Below are positions 7,382 to 16,826 of a stretch of 64,000 bases of DNA, in pieces. The notes beneath the pieces are model-generated. The model made no database searches and was not told the DNA's origin. It saw only the letters and a list, made by a program, of their open reading frames with translations. How positions within the stretch are numbered: the stretch's first letter is position 1; each line of letters starts with the position of its first letter. Source of the DNA: Enterococcus lemanii (lineage in GTDB: Bacteria > Bacillota > Bacilli > Lactobacillales > Enterococcaceae); contig NZ_JAFBFD010000005.1 in assembly GCF_016909125.1 (NCBI RefSeq), positions 1-64,000 of the forward strand. The letters run 5' to 3'. A program made the position numbers and the translations under genes.

Positions 7382-9616
7382 ATGTTATGTCAAAATTGTC
7401 AAAAAAATGAAGCAACCATTCACTTATATACAAATATCGGCGGGCAAAGAAAGCAAATTGACTATTGTCAGAACTGTTATCAAGCAATAAAAAATCAACA
7501 AATCCCCCCTCAGGCAGATAACGGCCCAAAAGATCCTTTTGGTTTTAATAATCTCGAAGACCTTTTCCGCCAATTTTCTCAAGGAATGCGACCAGAAAAC
7601 CAAATGCACCAAACCGGACCTGCAACTAAAAGTGGCGGAGGCAACCATCACTTTGGTGGTCCAAATGGAAATCAGCCCCAAAACAATTCGCTACTAAATG
7701 AATTTGGCACAAACATTACTGAACTCGCACGTCTTGGAAAAATTGACCCTGTGATTGGCCGTGATGCAGAAATTAAGCGAGTAATTGAAATTTTAAATCG
7801 ACGAACAAAAAATAATCCTGTGTTAATTGGCGAACCTGGTGTCGGAAAAACAGCCGTTGTTGAAGGTTTGGCTCAGAAAATTGTTGATGGAACCGTTCCT
7901 CAAAAATTAATGAATAAAGAAGTCATTCGTTTAGATGTTGCTTCTTTAGTTCAAGGAACTGGAATTCGCGGACAATTCGAAGAGCGTATGCAAAAATTAA
8001 TGGACGAGGTAAAACAATCAGACAATATCATTTTATTTATTGATGAAATCCATGAAATCGTCGGTGCCGGTAGTGCTGGTGAAGGAAACTTGGATGCTGG
8101 GAACATTTTAAAACCTGCACTTGCACGTGGCGAACTCCAACTGGTTGGCGCAACAACTTTAAATGAGTATCGTATCATTGAAAAAGATGCTGCTTTAGAG
8201 CGAAGAATGCAGCCCGTGCGTGTTGAAGAACCAACTGTTGAAGAAACAATTGAAATTTTAAAAGGACTGCAACCGCGCTATGAAACGTATCATCACGTGC
8301 GTTACACAGATGAAGCAATCAAAGCCGCTGCTATTTTGTCCCATCGTTACATTCAAGAGCGCTTCTTACCGGATAAAGCAATCGATTTACTTGATGAATC
8401 AGGATCTAAAAAGAACTTGACGATTCAATTACTCGATCCTGCAGTGATTGAAAGCCGTCTAGCACAAGCCCAAGAACAAAAAATGCAAGCTTCTCAAATA
8501 GAAGACTTTGAAAAAGCGGCTTACTATCGTGATCAAATTGCTAAATTTGAAGAGATGAAACAAACACAAATGAGTAACGAAGAAATACCTGTTATTACAG
8601 AAAAAACGATGGAAGAAATTGTGGAAGAACAAACGGGTATTCCAGTTGGTGAATTAAAAGAAAAAGAACAAATCCAACTAAAAAATTTGGCGACCGATTT
8701 AAACAAACACGTGATTGGTCAAACTGAAGCGATTGAAAAAGTTGCTAAAGCGATTCGTCGCAATCGTGTTGGTTTTGGTAAGAAAAACCGACCAATTGGT
8801 TCTTTCTTATTCGTCGGCCCGACAGGTGTTGGAAAAACAGAATTAGCTAAGCAATTAGCTTATGAAATGTTTGGTTCAAAAGAAGCCATGATCCGCTTTG
8901 ATTTATCTGAATACATGGAAAAACACAGTGTCTCTAAATTAATTGGTTCCCCTCCAGGTTATGTCGGCTATGACGAAGCAGGACAATTAACAGAAAAAGT
9001 TCGTCGTAATCCTTATAGTCTAATTTTACTAGATGAAATTGAAAAAGCGCATCCCGATGTTCTCCATTTATTCCTCCAAATTTTGGAAGATGGACGACTA
9101 ACCGATGCCCAAGGAAGAACGGTTAGTTTTAAAGATACTTTAATTATTATGACTAGTAATGCTGGTACGCGCAATGTTGAAGCAAATGTTGGTTTCGCTG
9201 CTTCAAGAGAAGGGATTAGCCGTTCGATTTTAAATCAATTGCATCATTATTTTGCACCCGAGTTTTTAAATCGTTTTGATGGCATCGTTGAATTTAAAGA
9301 ACTTTCAAAAGAAAATCTATTAGCGATTGTTTCGCTGATGATTGATGAAGTAAACGATCAACTCAGTGAACAAGGAATTTCAGTGACCATTACACAAGAA
9401 GTTCGAGAAAAACTTGTTGACCTCGGTTATAACCCTAGTATGGGGGCGCGTCCTTTGAGAAGGGTGATCCAAGAACAAATCGAAGACGGCATTGCTGAAT
9501 TTTATCTCGATCAGCCAAAAGAAAACCAACTAATCGCCATTTTAACTGAAGATGGAAAAATTGAAATTCAAGCGTTCGTTGAAACACCTCCAATCGTCAC
9601 CGTTGACAACAATTAA
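7382..9616 (+). CDS. clpE: ATP-dependent Clp protease ATPase subunit ClpE
   Basis: ClpE unfolds proteins and feeds them to ClpP during heat and other stress. The 744-residue protein starts with the zinc finger that marks ClpE ([12 protein letters not shown]...YCQNCY, residues 3-32), followed by a Gln/Gly-rich linker. AAA domain 1 has Walker [14 protein letters not shown] near 157, a UVR-like coiled segment ([12 protein letters not shown]) is near 380, and AAA domain 2 has [12 protein letters not shown] near 480. The ribosome site AGGTG precedes ATG. The CtsR site upstream indicates class III heat-shock control. Confidence 0.96.
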   Translation: MLCQNCQKNEATIHLYTNIGGQRKQIDYCQNCYQAIKNQQIPPQADNGPKDPFGFNNLEDLFRQFSQGMRPENQMHQTGPATKSGGGNHHFGGPNGNQPQNNSLLNEFGTNITELARLGKIDPVIGRDAEIKRVIEILNRRTKNNPVLIGEPGVGKTAVVEGLAQKIVDGTVPQKLMNKEVIRLDVASLVQGTGIRGQFEERMQKLMDEVKQSDNIILFIDEIHEIVGAGSAGEGNLDAGNILKPALARGELQLVGATTLNEYRIIEKDAALERRMQPVRVEEPTVEETIEILKGLQPRYETYHHVRYTDEAIKAAAILSHRYIQERFLPDKAIDLLDESGSKKNLTIQLLDPAVIESRLAQAQEQKMQASQIEDFEKAAYYRDQIAKFEEMKQTQMSNEEIPVITEKTMEEIVEEQTGIPVGELKEKEQIQLKNLATDLNKHVIGQTEAIEKVAKAIRRNRVGFGKKNRPIGSFLFVGPTGVGKTELAKQLAYEMFGSKEAMIRFDLSEYMEKHSVSKLIGSPPGYVGYDEAGQLTEKVRRNPYSLILLDEIEKAHPDVLHLFLQILEDGRLTDAQGRTVSFKDTLIIMTSNAGTRNVEANVGFAASREGISRSILNQLHHYFAPEFLNRFDGIVEFKELSKENLLAIVSLMIDEVNDQLSEQGISVTITQEVREKLVDLGYNPSMGARPLRRVIQEQIEDGIAEFYLDQPKENQLIAILTEDGKIEIQAFVETPPIVTVDNN

Positions 9617-9626
9617 AATTTTACTT

Positions 9627-9662
9627 AAAAGAGTAGGGATTAAAAAAGTCTCTACTCTTTTT
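9627..9662 (+). terminator. clpE terminator
   Basis: AAAAGAGTAGGGA pairs with TCTCTACTCTTTT, followed by T residues. It lies 10 bases after the stop codon. Confidence 0.8.
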
Positions 9663-9794
9663 CATCCCCGATTCGATAGTAGTAGAAACACTTTTTCATC
9701 ATTCTTTATTTTCAGTATGACTTTTATTATATTAAATTTAAAATTCCGGCTAAAAAATAGCTCTTTTTGACTTTTTTAACTAAAATTGGTCGAT

Positions 9795-9822
9795 TTTACT
9801 TTCATTCTGGTTAAATTATAAT
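9795..9822 (+). promoter_or_regulatory. Promoter candidate for the DUF1827 gene
   Basis: TTTACT and TATAAT are spaced by 16 bases. A second overlapping TATAAT starts six bases later. Confidence 0.45.
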
Positions 9823-9863
9823 TATAATTATCTTAACAAAGAAAAAAAGGCGAGGTGATTTAG

Positions 9864-10193
9864 ATGCGACTTATTAATGTAACCAATAGTTATTCCCGGC
9901 TTGTGCTCCAACAACTCGAAAATACCGATGCAGAGTTAGTTAAAGTTTACACATCGGGTAGCCTAACGATTATTTATACGTCTGCACCACTACACAATGA
10001 GATAGTCATTGTAAACAAAAAAAGACCGATCAAATCGGAAGAAGTTGATGAAGTCTTAAAAATATTCTTAAGCAAACCTTCTTCTGCTAATGCGCTTAAA
10101 GAAGAAGTTTCAATTGTAACTGCCGCCCCTGGCTTAGTTGAAATTTCGATTCCAAAAAAATTAAATAGCAGTCAGCATCGCGTATATGGCTAA
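9864..10193 (+). CDS. DUF1827 family protein
   Basis: The 109-residue protein starts MRLINVTNSYSRLVLQQLEN, which I recognise as the Lactobacillales DUF1827 family. No function is established. It looks like a compact alpha/beta protein without membrane segments. The ribosome site AAGGCGAGGTGAT precedes ATG. It is monocistronic, follows clpE and is convergent with prfC. Confidence 0.75.
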   Translation: MRLINVTNSYSRLVLQQLENTDAELVKVYTSGSLTIIYTSAPLHNEIVIVNKKRPIKSEEVDEVLKIFLSKPSSANALKEEVSIVTAAPGLVEISIPKKLNSSQHRVYG

Positions 10194-10214
10194 GCATCAC
10201 TTCCTATACACGAA

Positions 10215-10266
10215 AAGAAACTAGCAATCAACTATGGGTAAGATAGTCTGATTGCTAGTTTTTTTT
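10215..10266. terminator. Bidirectional terminator between DUF1827 gene and prfC
   Basis: CTAGCAATCA pairs with TGATTGCTAG. T-tracts flank the stem for the plus strand, and A-rich sequence serves the minus strand. The two genes converge here. Confidence 0.85.
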
Positions 10267-11845
10267 ACATTAAACTCTTTAATTTCACATCTGGATATTT
10301 ATCCGCAAACCAACGTTCCGCAAATTGGTTTTCAAATAAGAATAATGGTTGATCAAAACGGTCACGAGCTAAAATATTACGACTTGAACTCATTCGCTCA
10401 TCTAGATCTTTTGGATCAATCCAGCGAGCAATTTTCGAGCCCATTGGCGTCATGACAACTTCTGAATTGTACTCATTAAGCATGCGATGTTGAAAGACTT
10501 CAAATTGTAATTGACCAACGGCACCTAAAATGTATTCTTCCGTTAAATAGGTTTTATACAATTGAATGGCCCCTTCTTGTACAAGTTGATAAATCCCTTT
10601 ATGAAAAGACTTTTGTTTCATCACATTTTTGGCTGATACTTTCATAAACAATTCCGGCGTAAAAGAAGGCAATTCTTCGTAAGCAACGTTTAGTTTTCCT
10701 TCAAAAATCGTGTCCCCGATTTGATAATTCCCTGTATCGTAAACACCAATAATATCACCAGCAACCGCTTCTTGCACATTTTCTCTTGAGTCAGCCATAA
10801 ACTGGGTCACGTTACTTAATTTCATTTTCTTTTTCGTTCGTTCTAGTGTGACATCCATTCCACGCTCAAAAGTTCCGGAGCAGACGCGGACAAAAGCAAT
10901 CCGATCTCGGTGAGCGGGATTCATATTTGCTTGAATTTTGAAGACAAAACCTGAAAATTCTTCTTCATATGGGCTAATTGAACGACCATCAATGGTATCG
11001 TGAGCGTAAGGGGCATGTGCAAATTGTAAAAAGGTTTCTAAAAAGGTTTGTACACCAAAATTCGTTAATGCTGAACCAAAGAAAACGGGTGTTTGTTCGC
11101 CACGTGCGACTTTTTCTGGATCAAACTCGTCGCCAGCTTCGGTTAACAACTCAACTTCTTCTAATACTTGCTCATAGATACTATTTTTAGTTAACGGGTA
11201 ATCCTTTGCTAACTCCCCGTTTTCATCAAGTGAAGTAAAACGTTGCCCACCATAATTTTCTGGACGGTAAAACTCAACTCGACGATTGTAAATATCGTAT
11301 AATCCTTCGAGCCCTTTTCCCATACCAAGTGGCCAATTCATTGGGTAAGACTCAATATCGAGCAACTCTTCTAGTTCTTCTAATAGATCAAGCGGGTCTC
11401 GCCCGTCGCGATCTAGTTTATTAATAAAAGTAAAAATCGGAATTCCACGGCGTTTTACAACTTGGAATAATTTTTTTGTCTGTGCTTCAATCCCTTTTGC
11501 ACTATCAATTACCATAACCGCACTATCGACGGCCATTAGCGTTCGGTAAGTATCTTCCGAGAAATCCTCATGCCCAGGAGTATCTAAAATATTCACACGT
11601 TTTCCTTGGTAATCAAATTGCATAACCGAACTTGTAACTGAGATTCCTCTTTGTTTTTCAATTTCCATCCAGTCAGAAGTAGCAAAGTTCCCTGTCTTCT
11701 TTCCTTTTACCGTTCCGGCTTGGCGAATCGCCCCACCAAAAAGCAAAAGTTGTTCTGTAATCGTTGTTTTCCCTGCATCCGGGTGAGAGATAATCGCAAA
11801 CGTCCGGCGACTATCAACTTGGTTTTTTAACTTTGGATTGTTCAT
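10265..11845 (-). CDS. prfC: Peptide chain release factor 3
   Basis: RF3 is the GTPase that removes RF1/RF2 from the ribosome after termination. The 526-residue protein has G1 (SHPDAGKTT, near residue 21), switch and DTPGHEDFS (G3, near 88), and NKLD (G4, near 142), followed by EF-Tu-like beta-barrel domains. Length is standard. The gene stands alone with its own promoter (possible TATACT at about 60 bases upstream). It is of interest beside the possible bacterial eRF1-like protein elsewhere in the window. Confidence 0.96.
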   Translation of the reverse strand: MNNPKLKNQVDSRRTFAIISHPDAGKTTITEQLLLFGGAIRQAGTVKGKKTGNFATSDWMEIEKQRGISVTSSVMQFDYQGKRVNILDTPGHEDFSEDTYRTLMAVDSAVMVIDSAKGIEAQTKKLFQVVKRRGIPIFTFINKLDRDGRDPLDLLEELEELLDIESYPMNWPLGMGKGLEGLYDIYNRRVEFYRPENYGGQRFTSLDENGELAKDYPLTKNSIYEQVLEEVELLTEAGDEFDPEKVARGEQTPVFFGSALTNFGVQTFLETFLQFAHAPYAHDTIDGRSISPYEEEFSGFVFKIQANMNPAHRDRIAFVRVCSGTFERGMDVTLERTKKKMKLSNVTQFMADSRENVQEAVAGDIIGVYDTGNYQIGDTIFEGKLNVAYEELPSFTPELFMKVSAKNVMKQKSFHKGIYQLVQEGAIQLYKTYLTEEYILGAVGQLQFEVFQHRMLNEYNSEVVMTPMGSKIARWIDPKDLDERMSSSRNILARDRFDQPLFLFENQFAERWFADKYPDVKLKSLM

Positions 11846-11976
11846 ATATATCTATTAATCCTTCCTTTTAATTCTCTTTATTAAAGTGAGCAAATTTCAA
11901 CTTTCATAGTATAACATGGATTGGGCGCTGACAAAAGACTCTCATCTTCTTAAAAGTCGCGAATCGATCACTCAAA

Positions 11977-12013
11977 AGAAAGACTGTGACAATTTACTGG
12001 CCACAGTCTTTTA
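11977..12013 (-). terminator. Terminator of the CBS-domain protein gene
   Basis: AAAGACTGTG pairs with CACAGTCTTT, with a T-tract on the minus strand just after the stop codon. Confidence 0.8.
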
Positions 12014-12027
12014 AAATTATTCTTAGC

Positions 12028-13404
12028 TTATCTTCTTGGTTCGTCTTCTTCAAAGTCTTTTCGAAAGAAGCGTCTTTCTTCTTCTGGTTCGACTTCTACT
12101 TTTTCAGGATCGTGGAATACGACATGAATTTTTAAAACGCGCGCGCCTTCCATTTCTTCTGACGTCAACGTAATATTGTCTACATTAAAAGATAATTTTG
12201 AATCTTTTTCAGGAATTGTCCCTAATGCTGTAATTAAATACCCCGCCATTGTATCGACATCTGACATATGTAGATCAGTATTAAAAGCCGTGTTAAACTC
12301 ATCGATTAACATTCGACCTTGAATCATATATTCATGGTCATTGATTTTTTCATATAAAGTTTCGACTTCATCTGATTCATCATCAATTTCTCCGACAATT
12401 TCTTCTAATAAATCTTCTAGTGTGACTAGACCAACGACGCCGCCATATTCATCAAGTAAAATCGCCATTTGATTTTGGGTTTTCTTTAATTCGTAAAGCA
12501 AATCGTCAATAAAAACAGTCTCGGGTACGAATAACGGTTCTTGTAGCAATGCATGGATATCTAAGTGTTCAAAACCAGCTTCATACGCACCTTTAAGTAT
12601 GTTTTTTGTATGTAAAATACCAATTACTTTATCTTTATCCTCATTGTATACAGGAATCCGTGAGTAATTTTCAGATAAAATCCGAATAAGTGTTTCTTTC
12701 ACTGGATCATTAATGTCTACCATAAACGCGTCTGTTCTTGGAACCATTACTTCTCGAGCAACTTTTGTATCTAGCGAGAAAATCCCTTGAACCATTTCTA
12801 ATTCATCGTCTTCTAAGACGCCTTCGTTTTCTAACATGTAACGCATTTCGTCACGTGTCATTTTCGTATCTTCATCATCAAATTCCATTGGTGTTATACG
12901 CGATAATAAATTCGTTGAAGCTGAAAGCAACCAGACAAAAGGTTTCGTGATGATTCCCAATATCCGAATGACACCTGAAGTATACCTTGCGACCTCTTCT
13001 GATTTATTCATCGCAATTCGTTTTGGATACAATTCACCAAATACAATTGACACATACGTTAAAATGGTTAAGACAATAAACGTAGCAATACTTTTAGCTG
13101 CTGCGCCATTCCCAATAATAGGTGCTAAACGAACCGCAAGACTGTCTGCAAGTGACGCCCCTGATAAGATGTTTACCAAGGTAATCCCGACTTGAATCGT
13201 TGATAAAAAATTGGTTGGATTATTTAAGATTGTTAATATTTTTTGTGATTGTTTGTCGCCTTCTTCTGCTTTTTGTTCCACTCGGTTCTTATTGATGGAT
13301 ACAACCGCAATTTCTGACGCAGCTAAAAAAGCATTGATCAAAGTTAAGACGATTAATAAAATAATTTGCGCTAGTAGCGACTGACTCTCGGGGTCAGCAT
13401 TCAT
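12028..13404 (-). CDS. CNNM/HlyC-CorC family membrane protein
   Basis: The 458-residue protein has an N-terminal DUF21 membrane domain with about four helices (residues 8-190). A pair of CBS domains follows (about 205-330), then a C-terminal CorC_HlyC domain (about 355-435) and an acidic/basic tail. This architecture belongs to the CNNM/CorC group, linked to Mg2+ export or transport regulation; 'hemolysin' names in this family are historical. The ribosome site AAGGAG lies 11 bases before ATG. The short leader holds a terminator-like hairpin that may control the gene. Confidence 0.85.
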   Translation of the reverse strand: MNADPESQSLLAQIILLIVLTLINAFLAASEIAVVSINKNRVEQKAEEGDKQSQKILTILNNPTNFLSTIQVGITLVNILSGASLADSLAVRLAPIIGNGAAAKSIATFIVLTILTYVSIVFGELYPKRIAMNKSEEVARYTSGVIRILGIITKPFVWLLSASTNLLSRITPMEFDDEDTKMTRDEMRYMLENEGVLEDDELEMVQGIFSLDTKVAREVMVPRTDAFMVDINDPVKETLIRILSENYSRIPVYNEDKDKVIGILHTKNILKGAYEAGFEHLDIHALLQEPLFVPETVFIDDLLYELKKTQNQMAILLDEYGGVVGLVTLEDLLEEIVGEIDDESDEVETLYEKINDHEYMIQGRMLIDEFNTAFNTDLHMSDVDTMAGYLITALGTIPEKDSKLSFNVDNITLTSEEMEGARVLKIHVVFHDPEKVEVEPEEERRFFRKDFEEDEPRR

Positions 13405-13446
13405 AGTTGTTTTCTCTCCTTGTTTCTTAAAAATTTTTATAAAAAA

Positions 13447-13466
13447 AGCGTGGGTTTCACCACGCT
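13447..13466 (-). promoter_or_regulatory. Terminator-like leader hairpin
   Basis: AGCGTGG pairs with CCACGCT and is followed on the minus strand by seven T. It sits between a predicted promoter (13470-13498) and the ribosome site of the CNNM gene, almost at the predicted RNA 5' end. It may be an attenuator, or the terminator of an unseen upstream RNA. Confidence 0.5.
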
Positions 13467-13469
13467 AAA

Positions 13470-13498
13470 ATCGTATCATAATCTTTGAATCAATGCAA
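13470..13498 (-). promoter_or_regulatory. Promoter of the CNNM-family gene
   Basis: On the minus strand TTGCAT (13493-13498) and TACGAT (13470-13475) are spaced by 17 bases. Start of transcription would be at about 13463. Confidence 0.6.
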
Positions 13499-13630
13499 TA
13501 AAAAACATTTGTTAAAATAGATTATCCATACAAAAAAACTTAACGGTAACTCTTGCTTTATATTTACTAACATTCTTAACCCTAGCAAGTAATTGTCTAG
13601 AATAAATCCAAAAGAAAGTTATTTTAAACT

Positions 13631-13658
13631 TTGCTTCTTTAACATTTCGGGCTATACT
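13631..13658 (+). promoter_or_regulatory. Promoter of the GNAT gene
   Basis: TTGCTT (13631-13636) and TATACT (13653-13658) are spaced by 16 bases, followed by the ribosome site GAGGTGAT. Confidence 0.65.
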
Positions 13659-13676
13659 TAAGTGAGGTGATGAAAG

Positions 13677-14132
13677 ATGAAAATCATAAAAAGAACCAAA
13701 GACACAATGAGTCAAATTTATTTAGATGCCCTTTTTATTCGCCATGAAGTATTTGTAAAAGAGCAACAGGTCCCGATTGCGCTTGAGATTGATGAACAAG
13801 AAGCCAAAGCAATCCATTTCGTTTTATATGAAAACGAGGAAGCACTTGCCACTTTGCGTCTCCTACCACTCGGAAACCACGAGGTAAAACTACAACGAAT
13901 GGCCGTTTTACCCGCTCATCGACAGCGACATTTTGGCAAAGACTTAATTGTAGCTGCACAAGATTTTGCGAAAGAACAAGGTTTTAATAAAATTAAACTC
14001 GGAGCACAAACAACGGCCATCCCTTTTTACGAACATCTAGGTTTTGTGCCTGAAGGTGAAGAGTTTTTAGATGCTGGTATTCCTCATCGAGCGATGAGCA
14101 AAAATATAATAAATAAAGAAGACTGGTTTTAA
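13677..14132 (+). CDS. GNAT family N-acetyltransferase (YjcF/ElaA-like)
   Basis: The 151-residue protein has the GNAT core. The RHEVFVKEQQVP segment near residue 24 is typical of the YjcF/ElaA branch. The acetyl-CoA pyrophosphate loop is in RMAVLPAHRQRHFGKDL near 82, and the C-terminal FYEHLGFVPEGEEF is near 122. The substrate is unknown. It is transcribed alone and is convergent with ntdp, sharing a terminator that overlaps both stop codons. Confidence 0.85.
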   Translation: MKIIKRTKDTMSQIYLDALFIRHEVFVKEQQVPIALEIDEQEAKAIHFVLYENEEALATLRLLPLGNHEVKLQRMAVLPAHRQRHFGKDLIVAAQDFAKEQGFNKIKLGAQTTAIPFYEHLGFVPEGEEFLDAGIPHRAMSKNIINKEDWF

Positions 14133-14149
14133 GCCAGTCTTCTTTATTT
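14111..14149. terminator. Bidirectional terminator overlapping two stop codons
   Basis: A 16-base arm (14111-14126) pairs with 14134-14149 around the loop TTTTAAG. It includes the TAA of the GNAT gene and the stop of ntdp on the other strand. Confidence 0.88.
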
Positions 14150-14681
14150 ATTTCTGTGACAATTGCTTGTAACGATTGTACCAGATATCTATATATCCTG
14201 GTGAAAAAGGTCCCTTTTCATTATTAATCCAATCAACTAAAATCTTGACATTTTCTTTTAAAATAAAATCAATATCATCTGGATAACCCATGATTTTACT
14301 GTGTAATTCATACTCATCGACATCCAACAATCTTTTTTCTCCATCTGGAAAAACTTTGATATCTAAATCATAGTCAATATACTTTAGTGCTTCTTCATCT
14401 AGTAGATAAGGCGAAGCAAGATTACAATAATAGGAAACCCCCTTTTCTCGAATCATGGCAATAATATTAAACCAATATTTTTTATGAAAATACACAATCG
14501 CTGGTTCTCGTGTCACCCAACGACGACCATCAGATTCTGTCACTAATGTATGATCATTTACGCCAATCATCGAATATTCACTGGTTTTTAAGACCATGGT
14601 ATCACGCCACGTGCGATGCAAATTGCCATCATGTTTGTAACTTTGAATACTTACAAACTCTCCTTCTCTTGGAACTCGCAT
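14148..14681 (-). CDS. ntdp: Nucleoside tri- and diphosphatase, DUF402 family
   Basis: The 177-residue DUF402 protein starts [19 protein letters not shown]. It contains [18 protein letters not shown] and the conserved metal-site segment [12 protein letters not shown]...LLDVDEYE (about residues 103-126). Staphylococcal Ntdp, of this family, hydrolyses nucleoside tri- and diphosphates with divalent metal. Length is normal. The upstream 100 bases show no clear promoter. Confidence 0.85.
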   Translation of the reverse strand: MRVPREGEFVSIQSYKHDGNLHRTWRDTMVLKTSEYSMIGVNDHTLVTESDGRRWVTREPAIVYFHKKYWFNIIAMIREKGVSYYCNLASPYLLDEEALKYIDYDLDIKVFPDGEKRLLDVDEYELHSKIMGYPDDIDFILKENVKILVDWINNEKGPFSPGYIDIWYNRYKQLSQK

Positions 14682-14791
14682 AGCAACCCTTCCCTCAGCG
14701 GCATTTTACGCATTTGTTTGGGTGTTCATCGTTCTGACACCACCATCGTTCATATTATAGCAATAAATTTCGTTGTTGCCTAGATAACATT

Positions 14792-15934
14792 TTAATGATT
14801 CACGTTTTCAAGCCATTGTTTGACTAATTTTTGCTGCATTGTTGGAAAAACGACTTGCGAGAAATCAAGCGGTTTTAACCACTGGCTATTTTCTAACTGA
14901 ATTTCTTCCTTTGTTCGCCCATAAAATAAAAGCAAATGCCACTTCAAATGACTAAAGACATGGGTCACTTCCCCTAAATGACGTTTTTGCCAAACCACTG
15001 GAAATTCTGGAAAAGGTTCAACTTCTTCTTCTGCAACTAAAAATAAATCGCCTTGTTGATTTTGCGGTGTCATTTTTTCTTTCATTTCTAAAAAGGCTAC
15101 TTTTGAAACTTCCTCTAAAGGAAAATGCCACATATTCGCTAACAATCCTTGCGTCGGCCTTTGAACAATTAAAAGTTCACCAACTGCATTTTCAATTACT
15201 GCAACAAAATAATAGACGTCTTTTGGCGGCTCTTTTTTAGTTTTCACGGGATATTTTTCTTGTGTATCAGTCTTGTATGCATAGCAAAACTTACTTAGCG
15301 GACAATTGTTGCAATCAGGCTGCTTAGGCGTGCAAACACTTGCTCCTAAATCCATAAACGCTTGATTCATATCACCTGGACTTTCAGTTGAAATAATCTC
15401 GCGAAAAGCCTGATCAAAAACTTTTCGACTACTGGCTTTAGCAATGTCTGCATCAATGCCAAACAAGCGGCTCCCTACCCGCATAAGGTTGCCATCAATT
15501 GCCGGTTCAGGTAAAGAAAAAGCAATACTGCCAATCGCCCCTGCTGTATAAGGGCCGATCCCTTTTAAACTTTGAATTTCTGTAATGGTTGCTGGAAACT
15601 CACCAGCAAACGTCGTCATGACTTGTTGAGCAGCAATTTGTAAATTTCTAGCGCGCGAATAATAACCTAATCCTTCCCAAACCTTTAATAATTCTGATTC
15701 TTCTGCTTGGGCCAATGCTTCAATCGTTGGGTATTTTTCCATAAAACGATGATAATACCCGACAACTGTTTCAATTCTGGTTTGCTGTGACATAATTTCT
15801 GATATCCAAATTTGATAAGGATTTGTCGTGGTGCGCCACGGTAAATAGCGTTTGTTTTGATAGTACCATTTTAAAAAAATAGTTTGAAAATCGGTTATCT
15901 CTTGTGCTTGCCATTGTTTTTCTTGGTCATTCAT
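14792..15934 (-). CDS. mutY: A/G-specific adenine DNA glycosylase
   Basis: MutY removes adenine mispaired with 8-oxoguanine. The protein (380 residues from the chosen start) has the helix-hairpin-helix LKGIGPYTAGAIGS near 123, catalytic Glu in ISEIMSQQTR near 44 and Asp in NQAFMDLGA near 190. The [4Fe-4S] ligands are C-X6-C-X2-C-X5-C (CTPKQPDCNNCPLSKFC), and the C-terminal NUDIX-like domain recognises 8-oxoG. An in-frame ATG at 15952 has no ribosome site. The ATG at 15934 follows GAGGAA and overlaps the recX end by eight bases, so it is preferred. Confidence 0.93.
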   Translation of the reverse strand: MNDQEKQWQAQEITDFQTIFLKWYYQNKRYLPWRTTTNPYQIWISEIMSQQTRIETVVGYYHRFMEKYPTIEALAQAEESELLKVWEGLGYYSRARNLQIAAQQVMTTFAGEFPATITEIQSLKGIGPYTAGAIGSIAFSLPEPAIDGNLMRVGSRLFGIDADIAKASSRKVFDQAFREIISTESPGDMNQAFMDLGASVCTPKQPDCNNCPLSKFCYAYKTDTQEKYPVKTKKEPPKDVYYFVAVIENAVGELLIVQRPTQGLLANMWHFPLEEVSKVAFLEMKEKMTPQNQQGDLFLVAEEEVEPFPEFPVVWQKRHLGEVTHVFSHLKWHLLLFYGRTKEEIQLENSQWLKPLDFSQVVFPTMQQKLVKQWLENVNH

Positions 15935-16721
15935 CTTGTAGTAATTCCTCATTAATAAAAACTTGTATTTGATCTAGTTGAAACCCTTTTTGATACAATT
16001 GGGTTTTAATTTTTTGCTTTCTTTGTGAGTATGGTAAGCGTTGATGTCGGCGAATAAGCTTTTGGCCTTCTTTGACAAGCGCTTGCCATTCCATTTCTTC
16101 GTCTTTTTCAACTGCTAAATTTGCCATTGTTTGTTGAATGATTTCTGAACTAAAACCTTTTTGCATTAAGCCTATTTTGATTTTATTCAATGCTTCTTGA
16201 TGACTTTTTCGTTGATATTTCTTCAACGCTTTTTCAGCCGCCTTCAATGAAACTTCTAGTTGGTCTTCAAGTGTATATAAGTGCATCGCCGATTGGATGA
16301 TTTCTTCGTGAATCCCTTTTTGTTTTAACTGTTGTGATAAATAAAAAGGCCCTTTGTCACTTAGACGTATTTGTGTACGAATGTAGCTTTCCGCAAAAAC
16401 TTGATCGTCAATTAAACATAATTCCTTTAAACGCAGCATAATTTTTTTGCGATCCGTTAGCGTAATTTCTTTTTTCTTTAAATATTGATCCATTTCTTTT
16501 TCACTACGTAATTGATAGCTAACATAGTTATAGGCCAACTGTAAGCCAATTTCAACGCCCGATTCCTCTTGGATTGCTTGATAGGTAGCGTCTGTAATTT
16601 CCATTCCTTTTAACAGCCGATGCTTAACAAGAACATCTTCTGAAACACGAATTTTTTCGCCACTTTCAAAAGTTACAGTATAAAAAGTTTGTTTTTCTTT
16701 TACAATTTGCTTTACAATCAT
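15927..16721 (-). CDS. recX: Recombination regulator RecX
   Basis: RecX binds RecA filaments and modulates recombination. This 264-residue protein has the long form common in Firmicutes, with repeated three-helix units (for example LRSEKEMDQYLKKKEI, LSDKGPFYLSQQLKQKGI, LNKIKIGLMQKGFSSEII). The ribosome site GTGAGGTGAG precedes ATG. It overlaps mutY, so the two DNA-maintenance genes are translated together. It is divergent from rlmD. Confidence 0.9.
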   Translation of the reverse strand: MIVKQIVKEKQTFYTVTFESGEKIRVSEDVLVKHRLLKGMEITDATYQAIQEESGVEIGLQLAYNYVSYQLRSEKEMDQYLKKKEITLTDRKKIMLRLKELCLIDDQVFAESYIRTQIRLSDKGPFYLSQQLKQKGIHEEIIQSAMHLYTLEDQLEVSLKAAEKALKKYQRKSHQEALNKIKIGLMQKGFSSEIIQQTMANLAVEKDEEMEWQALVKEGQKLIRRHQRLPYSQRKQKIKTQLYQKGFQLDQIQVFINEELLQDE

Positions 16722-16826
16722 CTTCTCACCTCACAAATTACCAACTTATAGTTTACCACACTTTTTTATTTCTCACGTTAATTATGGTAAAATGAGTCGA
16801 ATAAAAAAAGAAAGCGGAGACGGATT

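Noticed and set aside
13512-13715. 67-residue minus-strand ORF upstream of the CNNM gene
   Set aside because: No ribosome site, and it overlaps the promoter and start of the GNAT gene on the other strand.
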